DNA from: WVXT01 sp964345635
Lineage (GTDB): Bacteria; UBA6262; WVXT01
Assembly: GCA_964345635.1 (NCBI GenBank)
Contig: CAYFRM010000043.1
Span: 1 to 20,362, forward strand
Reading direction: 5' to 3'
Length of the DNA stretch: 20,362 nucleotides
Below the pieces are notes generated by a model. That model made no database searches. It saw only the letters and a list, made by a program, of their open reading frames with translations, and was not told the origin of the DNA. A program made the position numbers and the translations under genes. Shown in pieces: positions 8,281 to 13,881 of this stretch (its first letter is position 1; each line of letters opens with the position of its first letter).

Positions 8281-9219
8281 TCATCTTTTCATACCCCGTT
8301 TATCTCCCCCGGCCAGAAGGTAAAGCACTGCCATCCTCACCGCAATCCCGTTGGTAACCTGTTCGGTGATTACGGAGCGTGGCCCCTCTGCCACGGAAGA
8401 GGATATCTCTATGCCTCTGTTCATCGGGCCGGGATGCATTACCAGAAGGTCTTTTTTCGCTCTTCTCAATCTTTCATCGGTAATGCCAAAAATTTCATTA
8501 TACTCCCGCAAGGAAGGAAATAGATTCTCTTTTTGTCTTTCTATCTGAATCCTCAGAATGTTAATCACGTCAAGCTCATCAATTACCTCGTCCAGATCGT
8601 AGGAGATTTTCACGCCCATCTCTTCAATCCTGGAAGGCATCAAAGTTGCGGGCCCTACCACGTACACTTTTGCGCCCATCTTATTCAATCCCCAGATATT
8701 TGAACGAGCAACGCGCGAGTGAAGAATATCTCCCACAATAGCAACCTTCAGGCCCGAAAGTCTCCCTTTCTTCTCCCAGATGGTGAACATATCCAGCAGC
8801 CCTTGCGTGGGATGCTCGTGAGTCCCATCACCGGCATTGACTATGGAGGCACTTATCGTTCGGGCAAGAATCTCGGGAGCTCCCGCCATCGAATGGCGAA
8901 TCACCACGAAGTCGGCCTTCATTGCTTCCAAAGTTTTTGCCGTATCTATTAGACTTTCGCCTTTGGCCACGCTGGAGGTGGAGGCGGAAATATTCAAAAC
9001 GTCGGCACTCAGCCTCTTGGCTGCCAGCTCAAAAGAAATTCTGGTTCTCGTCGAGGGCTCGTAGAAGAGAAGCACCACCGTTTTACCTCGCAAAGGAGGA
9101 ACTTTCTTTACCGAGCGGGTAAACAGTTCCTTGAATGGCTTGGCTGTCTCCAAAATCAGATCTATCTCTTCTTTGTCCAGATATTCCAGACCGAGCAAAT
9201 CCTTATTTTTCAACCGCAT
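8281..9219 (-). CDS. pyrB: Aspartate carbamoyltransferase catalytic subunit
   Basis: The enzyme joins carbamoyl phosphate and aspartate, the committed step of pyrimidine synthesis. The 312-residue product has the carbamoyl-phosphate loop FYEPSTRTRISFE (52-64), the HPTQGLLD motif near 137 and the aspartate-domain motif MHPGPMNRGIEI. No pyrI regulatory gene follows; dihydroorotase comes next, as in PyrR-controlled operons. The ATG start has a GGAGG ribosome site at good spacing, 3 nt after the pyrR stop. In some bacteria ATCase and full-length dihydroorotase form a complex; this cannot be judged here. Confidence 0.98.
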   Translation of the reverse strand: MRLKNKDLLGLEYLDKEEIDLILETAKPFKELFTRSVKKVPPLRGKTVVLLFYEPSTRTRISFELAAKRLSADVLNISASTSSVAKGESLIDTAKTLEAMKADFVVIRHSMAGAPEILARTISASIVNAGDGTHEHPTQGLLDMFTIWEKKGRLSGLKVAIVGDILHSRVARSNIWGLNKMGAKVYVVGPATLMPSRIEEMGVKISYDLDEVIDELDVINILRIQIERQKENLFPSLREYNEIFGITDERLRRAKKDLLVMHPGPMNRGIEISSSVAEGPRSVITEQVTNGIAVRMAVLYLLAGGDKRGMKR

Positions 9220-9222
9220 TTA

Positions 9223-9762
9223 TTAATCCTCCCTCAAAACCACGCTATCCTCTCCGTCCACTTCCTTCAAATTTACCGAGACAAGCTCTTTCTTGGAAGT
9301 GGGATAGGTTTTGCCAACAAAGTCGGGCTGGATGGGGAGTTCCCTGAGACCCCTATCGATTAGCACTGCCAATTTTATGACTTTGGGCCGGCCGAAATCT
9401 GTCAGTTCATCGAGAGCAGCCCTTACAGTCCTTCCGGCAAAGAGGACATCGTCAACGAGAACTACCTTCTTATCGGTAATATCGAAAGGAATTCGCGTCT
9501 CCTTAACCACGGGCTGATGCGCTATTGAATCCACGTCGTCCCGGTAGAGAGTAATGTCCAGAGCCCCTACGGGCACCTCCTGCTTTCCAATAGTCTCAAT
9601 CTCCCTGGCAATCCGCTTAGCGAGATGGACTCCCCTGGTCTGAATTCCCACAATGACCAGGTCTTCTATTCCGTAGCTCTTCTCTACAATTTCCCGAGCC
9701 ATCCTTTTTATTGTCCGGGAAATTTCCTTTGCATCCATTATGGCTTTCTTGTTTCGGGACAC
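9223..9762 (-). CDS. pyrR: Bifunctional pyr operon regulator / uracil phosphoribosyltransferase
   Basis: PyrR is an RNA-binding attenuation protein with uracil phosphoribosyltransferase activity in well-studied relatives. The 179-residue product has the PRPP loop VVLVDDVLFAGRT (100-112), GIQTRGVHLAKRIA (39-52) and the DITLYRDD segment (69-76) typical of PyrR. It leads the operon, directly behind a strong promoter. The start is GTG at 9762 with GGGGAGGG at proper spacing; the in-frame ATG at 9738 lacks a ribosome site. I could not find a clear PyrR-binding loop or attenuator in the roughly 60-nt leader, so autoregulation is expected from the family but not shown. Confidence 0.96.
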   Translation of the reverse strand: MSRNKKAIMDAKEISRTIKRMAREIVEKSYGIEDLVIVGIQTRGVHLAKRIAREIETIGKQEVPVGALDITLYRDDVDSIAHQPVVKETRIPFDITDKKVVLVDDVLFAGRTVRAALDELTDFGRPKVIKLAVLIDRGLRELPIQPDFVGKTYPTSKKELVSVNLKEVDGEDSVVLRED

Positions 9763-9829
9763 TACTAGACCCTCCCCGCCTGTTATTTCATAGTAATCTC
9801 AAATCGTCACTTAGATTTTTCCGCATTCA

Positions 9830-9858
9830 AATATACCATAAATGTTTTGAAAAGTCAA
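9830..9858 (-). promoter_or_regulatory. Sigma-70-type promoter of the pyr operon
   Basis: Read on the minus strand, TTGACT (9858-9853), a 17-nt spacer and TATATT (9835-9830) match the vegetative consensus at 5/6 in each hexamer. The start point would be near 9823, leaving a leader of about 60 nt before the pyrR GTG. The leader shows only a weak 5-bp stem (AATCT/AGATT, 9795-9817). The promoter begins 26 bp from the edge of the nested palindromic element at 9885-10020. Confidence 0.8.
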
Positions 9859-9884
9859 ACCTTTCTTCCGCTAAAGGAAAAGTT

Positions 9885-10020
9885 GTAGCGGCAGAGCGAA
9901 GCTCTGCTTTGTAGGGGCGGCACTCCGTGGCCGCCCCAAGGAAAGGACGGCATGCCGAAAGAGCGGCATAAACTGCGTCCGTCCCCTACATAAGAAGCAA
10001 AGCTTACGCTTTGCCGCTAC
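9885..10020. repeat. Nested palindromic element (filled form)
   Basis: The outer ends are GTAGCGGCA (9885-9893) and its exact inverse TGCCGCTAC (10012-10020). Next to them lie hairpins GCAGAGC-GAA-GCTCTGC (9891-9907) and GCAAAGC-TTAC-GCTTTGC (9998-10015). Between them sits a second element bounded by GTAGGGG (9911) and CCCCTAC (ending 9988), with its own hairpins GGGGCGGC/GCCGCCCC (9914-9937) and ATGCCG/CGGCAT (9952-9969). The outer element matches, in reverse complement, the one at 18353-18412, which lacks the inner unit. I read this as one mobile palindrome inserted into another. On the minus strand the GC-rich hairpins may also stop transcription after dinB. Confidence 0.7.
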
Positions 10021-10106
10021 GGGAAGGGAATGTAGCTGTACCGATAAATCGGGACGGTCGTTCTGCTTTACCGGGAGGACAATCCTTGTGGTGGGCCAAT
10101 ACTGCA
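10021..10106. other. Rest of the dinB-pyrR intergenic region
   Basis: This part of the 344-nt gap has no open reading frame that I believe. A small palindrome CCGATAAATCGG lies at 10041-10052 after TGTAGCTGTA, and looks like a degenerate relative of the neighbouring GTAGCGGC-type repeats. I see no promoter here. Confidence 0.4.
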
Positions 10107-11336
10107 TTATGAATGGGAGAGGGGCTTTCGCTGGGGAGTGGGAATTCTGTAAGGGAATATCTTTTCACAAGGAGTTTCCATTAACAGGCGGCAGGGGTGT
10201 AAAGTAAACTCACCAAACTTATCATTGATTCTATCGATTGCTCCCGTAAGAGCTTCCTTCTTCTTATAAGTTTCCAGGAGATACAACTGCCCACAATGGG
10301 AGATGAGGTTGGATACTTTCACTCCCACAAGCCTCACTGCCTTAGTAAGGCGTCCGATTCTTTTTAAAATTCTTAACGCTACATAATAAATATCGACTCC
10401 GTAGTCGATATAATCCGCTATAGAGAGGTCGCGGCTGAATGTGAAGAAATCAGAGTATCTTAAAATTAAAGTCACTCTCCTGCCTTTATATCCTCCTTTC
10501 CTTAAACGCCTTCCCACCTGTTCCGAAAGCCTCAAAAGTACTGTTCTAATCATCTCCATATCCCAGGTATCCCCGGGGAGAGTATAGGAATGTCCCATCG
10601 ATTTTACTTCCCCTTCCTCGGTATAAGAGACTACCCGACTTCCATCTAATCCCTTTCCCATCTGGCTTAACATATGTGCGATGATTCCGAAGTGATGAAC
10701 GAGAAGGTCTACGGGAGCATTCCCTAACTCCCCTGCAGTCCTTATGCCTAATCGGGAAAGATGGAAGGCGGTCTTTTCCCCGATTCCGCAGAGATTCTCC
10801 ACCGGAAGGTCGGCCAGAATGTTCGCTACTTCTCCTTCCTCTATCTCTACAAGACCATCGGGCTTCTCCATATCCGAGGCAAGTTTGGCCAGAAGCTTAT
10901 TGGGAGCAATTCCAATAGAGCAGGTCAAACCTAACTTTTTCCTTAAGCGTTCTTTAATCTTGCGGGCAATCTCAACCGGCTTGCCCAATAGAACCTGGCT
11001 TCCCGTAACGTCGAGAAATGCCTCATCAATGGAGAAAACCTCTACCTGGTCTGTGAACTCATTAAGAATTTTAATAATCTCCAGCGAGGTATCTATATAC
11101 TTGGCTGAGTTTCCCTCCACGAGGATCGCCCGGGGACAGAGTCTCCTTGCCTCTCCTAAAGACATTCCTGTCTTCACTCCGTATTCCCTCGCTTCGTAAG
11201 AAGCAGTAGCCACCACCGTGCGGGAATGCGGGCTTCCTCCCACAAGCACCGGCTTATTTCGAAGGCGGGGATTAGCCTTCTGCTCAATGCTGGCAAAGAA
11301 GGCATTCATATCCACATGCATAATGACCCTGTTCAC
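10107..11336 (-). CDS. dinB: DNA polymerase IV (Y-family translesion polymerase)
   Basis: This error-prone polymerase bypasses DNA lesions. The 409-residue product begins MHVDMNAFFASIEQ with catalytic aspartate and DxN-type steric residues, then KPVLVGG, VVATASYEAREYGVKTGM, the second catalytic motif SIDEAFLDVTG, and CSIGIAPNKLLAKLASDMEKPDG. The helix-hairpin-helix thumb (LCGIGEKTAFHLSRLGI) and little-finger domain follow. Length fits the family; no clear beta-clamp peptide was identified at the C-terminus. The start is GTG at 11336, 2 nt after the small upstream gene, with GAGGG upstream; ATG at 11321 is an alternative. It is the third gene of the lexA operon, so SOS induction is expected. 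Confidence 0.96.
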   Translation of the reverse strand: MNRVIMHVDMNAFFASIEQKANPRLRNKPVLVGGSPHSRTVVATASYEAREYGVKTGMSLGEARRLCPRAILVEGNSAKYIDTSLEIIKILNEFTDQVEVFSIDEAFLDVTGSQVLLGKPVEIARKIKERLRKKLGLTCSIGIAPNKLLAKLASDMEKPDGLVEIEEGEVANILADLPVENLCGIGEKTAFHLSRLGIRTAGELGNAPVDLLVHHFGIIAHMLSQMGKGLDGSRVVSYTEEGEVKSMGHSYTLPGDTWDMEMIRTVLLRLSEQVGRRLRKGGYKGRRVTLILRYSDFFTFSRDLSIADYIDYGVDIYYVALRILKRIGRLTKAVRLVGVKVSNLISHCGQLYLLETYKKKEALTGAIDRINDKFGEFTLHPCRLLMETPCEKIFPYRIPTPQRKPLSHS

Positions 11337-11338
11337 AA

Positions 11339-11587
11339 TTATCCCTCGACGGAGACCTTGCTCAAAAACCAGTCGAGACTTTTCTGGTTAAAGCATATCT
11401 CATATGTGTTGACCCCATCGGATACCGAGAAATAGAGTAGAATCTCTTCTCCTTTCCTGTCTTGCCACTTAAATGTTATATCCCGTACGGGGTACTTTCT
11501 CCTTCTCCATATGAACCAGCGGGGTCTGATTTTACTGCCCTTAAATATAGCTCCTACCTGGATGGGTTCTTCGATAACTTCGTACAT
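11339..11587 (-). CDS. Small uncharacterised protein between lexA and dinB
   Basis: The 82-residue protein has no signal peptide or membrane segment. It is rich in aromatic and basic residues: IRPRWFIWRRRKYPVRDITFKW at about 20-41 is followed by a run of beta-strand character and ends CFNQKSLDWFLSKV. The pattern (F-x-W-x-x-R-x-Y-x-V, a GVNTYEI-type strand and a terminal W) reminds me of the DUF6504-type proteins found beside Y-family polymerases, but this is from memory and uncertain. It has a GAGGT ribosome site, starts 64 nt after lexA and ends 2 nt before dinB, so it is very probably co-regulated and co-translated with dinB. A role as accessory to the polymerase is inference. Confidence 0.75.
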   Translation of the reverse strand: MYEVIEEPIQVGAIFKGSKIRPRWFIWRRRKYPVRDITFKWQDRKGEEILLYFSVSDGVNTYEICFNQKSLDWFLSKVSVEG

Positions 11588-11651
11588 AAATCTACCTCGG
11601 AAGAATGTGAGGGGGGTAGCTCTATAGGCGAGCGTCCCGGAAGTTTAAACC

Positions 11652-12260
11652 TTAACCTATAACCTTGAAAGTTCCATATCCCCGTACCAGTCCGATAACT
11701 TTACCCACAATTGTGGCATCTTTACTGACAATCGGTTCATAAGCAGGATTGGCAGGTTCCAGACGCACTCCCCGGGGCTCCTTAAAGAAGCGTTTCACCG
11801 TGGCTTCCTCTCCTATTAAGGCAACAACAATTTCGCCTTCCCCGGCTATGGGTTGCCTGTTCACAATAGCCAGGTCTCCCTCCACCATCCCCGCCCCAAC
11901 CATACTATCCCCTTTCACCCGCAGGGCAAAGATGGTTTCCTCGCGAGGAAAGACCCGGGAGAGGTCAAGATAATCTTCTATATCCTCAACTGCGAGTTCC
12001 GGACTACCTGCTCTTACCCGACCCACAATGGGTATCCCTGTAGCCCGGGCGAGGACTTCGATTCCTCTGGAAATCTGAGGGTTCAACCTTAAATAGCCCT
12101 TTCTGGCAAGAGCCCTGAGATGGACTCGGGGAGAGCCTGTGGAGGAGAAATCGAAATGTTGGGCTATCTCCCGAATGGTGGGTGGAGCCCCCACAGTATG
12201 GAGCCTTTCAAGAATAAAATCTAATACCTTACTTTGCTTAGGAGTTAAATTTTCAGGCAT
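11652..12260 (-). CDS. lexA: LexA repressor (SOS regulator, self-cleaving)
   Basis: LexA represses SOS genes and cleaves itself when RecA is activated. The 202-residue product has an N-terminal winged helix (about 1-65), an Ala84-Gly85 cleavage pair in GRVRAGSP, the nucleophile Ser119 in KGDSMVGAGM and the general base Lys156 in EATVKRF. These are the same numbers as in E. coli LexA. The start is ATG at 12260, preceded by GGAAGGAG; a TTG 21 nt further upstream has no ribosome site. The recognition helix reads STGSPRVH where E. coli has SPNAAEEH, so a different operator is expected. It heads lexA-small ORF-dinB and probably represses its own promoter through the palindrome at 12287-12302. Confidence 0.97.
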   Translation of the reverse strand: MPENLTPKQSKVLDFILERLHTVGAPPTIREIAQHFDFSSTGSPRVHLRALARKGYLRLNPQISRGIEVLARATGIPIVGRVRAGSPELAVEDIEDYLDLSRVFPREETIFALRVKGDSMVGAGMVEGDLAIVNRQPIAGEGEIVVALIGEEATVKRFFKEPRGVRLEPANPAYEPIVSKDATIVGKVIGLVRGYGTFKVIG

Positions 12261-12280
12261 AATAACTCCTTCCCATTTCA

Positions 12281-12309
12281 ATTATAGCACACATATGTGT
12301 GCCTGTCAA
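12281..12309 (-). promoter_or_regulatory. lexA promoter with palindromic operator in the spacer
   Basis: On the minus strand TTGACA (12309-12304), exactly 17 nt, then TATAAT (12286-12281): a perfect consensus promoter. The spacer contains the perfect 16-bp palindrome GCACACATATGTGTGC (12287-12302), placed where a bound repressor would block RNA polymerase. The start point would be near 12274, shortly before the ribosome site. Assignment as LexA operator is inference from position. The sequence is not the E. coli (CTGT-N8-ACAG) or B. subtilis (GAAC-N4-GTTC) box. Confidence 0.85.
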
Positions 12310-12319
12310 GTACAAAATA

Positions 12320-12377
12320 AAAAAATGGGGACAGTCCCCTTTTTTTAGGGGGACAGTCCCCATTTTTGCCCCTTTTT
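12320..12377 (-). terminator. Paired GGGGACAGTCCCC palindromes, likely terminator of the HD-GYP gene
   Basis: Two copies of GGGGACAGTCCCC (12327-12339 and 12349-12361) face each other, flanked by A- and T-runs. The pair forms one long stem with a single central mismatch in each arm. On the minus strand the stem is followed by ATTTTTTT, so it can end the HD-GYP transcript just before the lexA promoter. The core resembles dispersed REP-type palindromes, and a related fragment is at 3756-3790, so the terminator was probably built from a repeat. Confidence 0.6.
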
Positions 12378-12394
12378 GTTAATCTATCATTTAA

Positions 12395-13615
12395 TTATTG
12401 ATAACTATTTTGAGTCAACCTTGGCTCCTTATTTAATACCTTAAGAAAAGTCTCCACAACTTTCGGATCGAATTGCGTTCCACTATTTTCTCTCAACTCT
12501 TCAATTGCCTTCTTTTTAGAATATGCTTTCCTATACGGTCTTTCCGATAACATAGCATCAAAGGAATCAGCTACAGCCATTATCCTTGCTCCTATATCTA
12601 TTTTCTCCTCTTTATAGTGGTCGGGATAACCTTTCCCGTCATATCTCTCATGATGTTGCCTGACCATATCGATTACTCCGTTAAGGAAAACAACCAGAGG
12701 TGCCAGTATTTCGGCGCCTTTAATTGAATGGAGTTTTATTTCCTCCCATTCTTCGTTAGTTAATTTATCGGGCTTGAGGAGGACAAAGTCGTGCACTCCA
12801 ATCTTGCCAATATCGTGTAAATGGGAGGCCTGCCTGATAAGCTCTACTCGCTCAGCAGGGAGTTTTATCTCTTCCGCAATAGCTACAGCGTATTTAGCCA
12901 CCATCCGTGAATGTCTCCTGGTATAATGGTCACGGGCATCGATAGTAGCTGCTAAGGTCATAATGGTGCGCATATAAAGATCGCTTAAGCTCTTGTAAAG
13001 TCTGGCATTTTCAATAACTATCGCCACCTGAGCGGCCATTTGCTTGAGCAATCGAAAGTCTTCCTGATTAAAGATTCTTCTTGACTTCTTGTTGTTTACG
13101 TTGATAACTCCTATAACCTTATCTTTGGTAGCCAGAGGAACACTCATTAGAGATTTATTATAATACTTCTCCTCACTCCTCTTGGCAAAGCGAGTATCCT
13201 TCTCAATATTTTTCACCAGAATTGGTCTATTATGTTTTACTACCCAGCCCGAAATATTCTCTCCCACCTCAAGTTCTGTGTATTTCATAATCTCTTGCTC
13301 CAGTCCCTTAGCACATTCAATTGACAACTTGCCAGTAGCATCATCTATCAAAAGGATAGAGCAAGTTTGTACGTTTAGAATGGAACTCACCTTTTCTACT
13401 ATTACCTTTAAGACATCCTCCATCTTCAATTTATTCGAAACATCTCTTTCTATTTTATAAAGAAAAGATAGCGCCTTCGTCCTCTGCTTTACTTTTTTTG
13501 ACAGATCTTTCCTGAGTTCTATCAATTTACTATTGGTCTTGATCAACTCCGAGGTCTTATCTTCCATCTCTTTCCCCAGATTTGTTATTCTTCTGGCTAA
13601 ATCTTCCTTCTCCAT
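12395..13615 (-). CDS. GAF domain / HD-GYP phosphodiesterase-type signalling protein
   Basis: The 406-residue cytoplasmic protein has a coiled coil (about 1-48, charged and heptad-like), a GAF sensor domain (about 60-210, ending VAIVIENARLYKSL) and an HD-GYP domain (about 225-395). The last includes HSRMVAKYA, the metal motif HDIGKIGV, HSIKGAEIL, and the hallmark HHERYDGKGYP. HD-GYP proteins hydrolyse c-di-GMP or related cyclic dinucleotides; the metal ligands are present, so activity is plausible. The GAF ligand is unknown. I chose ATG 13615 because AGGAG lies seven bases upstream; an in-frame TTG at 13645 is weaker. It is a single-gene unit between its own leader and a terminator. No diguanylate cyclase is nearby. 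Confidence 0.92.
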   Translation of the reverse strand: MEKEDLARRITNLGKEMEDKTSELIKTNSKLIELRKDLSKKVKQRTKALSFLYKIERDVSNKLKMEDVLKVIVEKVSSILNVQTCSILLIDDATGKLSIECAKGLEQEIMKYTELEVGENISGWVVKHNRPILVKNIEKDTRFAKRSEEKYYNKSLMSVPLATKDKVIGVINVNNKKSRRIFNQEDFRLLKQMAAQVAIVIENARLYKSLSDLYMRTIMTLAATIDARDHYTRRHSRMVAKYAVAIAEEIKLPAERVELIRQASHLHDIGKIGVHDFVLLKPDKLTNEEWEEIKLHSIKGAEILAPLVVFLNGVIDMVRQHHERYDGKGYPDHYKEEKIDIGARIMAVADSFDAMLSERPYRKAYSKKKAIEELRENSGTQFDPKVVETFLKVLNKEPRLTQNSYQ

Positions 13616-13660
13616 CACTGGCTCCTGGCAAAAATTATCTCTCAAAGAATTCCCTCGCCC

Positions 13661-13711
13661 GAAAAATAAAAAGCCGAATTATCAAATTTCACAATCTTCG
13701 ATAATTCGGCT
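13661..13711 (-). terminator. Terminator-like stem-loop just upstream of the HD-GYP gene
   Basis: A perfect 12-bp inverted repeat, AGCCGAATTATC (13672-13683) and GATAATTCGGCT (13700-13711), has a 16-nt loop. On the minus strand it is followed by TTTTTATTTTTC. It could end the transporter-ATPase transcript that stops at 13882. Alternatively, given the candidate promoter at 13829-13858, it could act as an attenuator in the HD-GYP leader. Confidence 0.7.
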
Positions 13712-13828
13712 AATATCTTTTTCTTGAACTCATGGCTCCTCCCCTGGTGGAACCAAATAGAGGTCATCTTTATATCCCCGGCGCGCTACCCTCCTCTTTT
13801 TCTTTCTCTTTCAAAAGGTTATATCCAA

Positions 13829-13858
13829 AATATAACATTTGTGTAAAAAAGTTGTAAA
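13829..13858 (-). promoter_or_regulatory. Candidate promoter of the HD-GYP gene leader
   Basis: On the minus strand TTTACA (13858-13853), 18 nt, then TATATT (13834-13829); each hexamer matches the consensus at 5/6. The start point near 13822 would give a leader of about 200 nt before the HD-GYP ATG. That leader can fold a GGTTCC/GGAGCC stem at about 13734-13754 and the terminator-like stem above. AT-rich sequence makes chance matches likely, so support is moderate. I see no believable gene in the 266-nt gap 13616-13881. Confidence 0.45.
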
Positions 13859-13881
13859 CTTTTTGTAAATTTTTTCCTGGA

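Noticed and set aside
9871..10107. A 78-codon frame in the dinB-pyrR gap
   Set aside because: Made almost entirely of palindromic repeat sequence; no ribosome site.
11390..11410. A second LexA-like site (CATATGTGT half) in the small gene before dinB
   Set aside because: Only one half matches the palindrome, no promoter surrounds it, and it is inside a coding sequence.
13642..13767. A 41-codon minus-strand frame (starts MTSIWFHQ, ends SGEGIL) whose sequence resembles the beginning of a GAF domain
   Set aside because: No Shine-Dalgarno site, it runs through the terminator-like palindrome, and its stop overlaps the weak TTG of the HD-GYP gene. Possibly a gene remnant, but unsupported.
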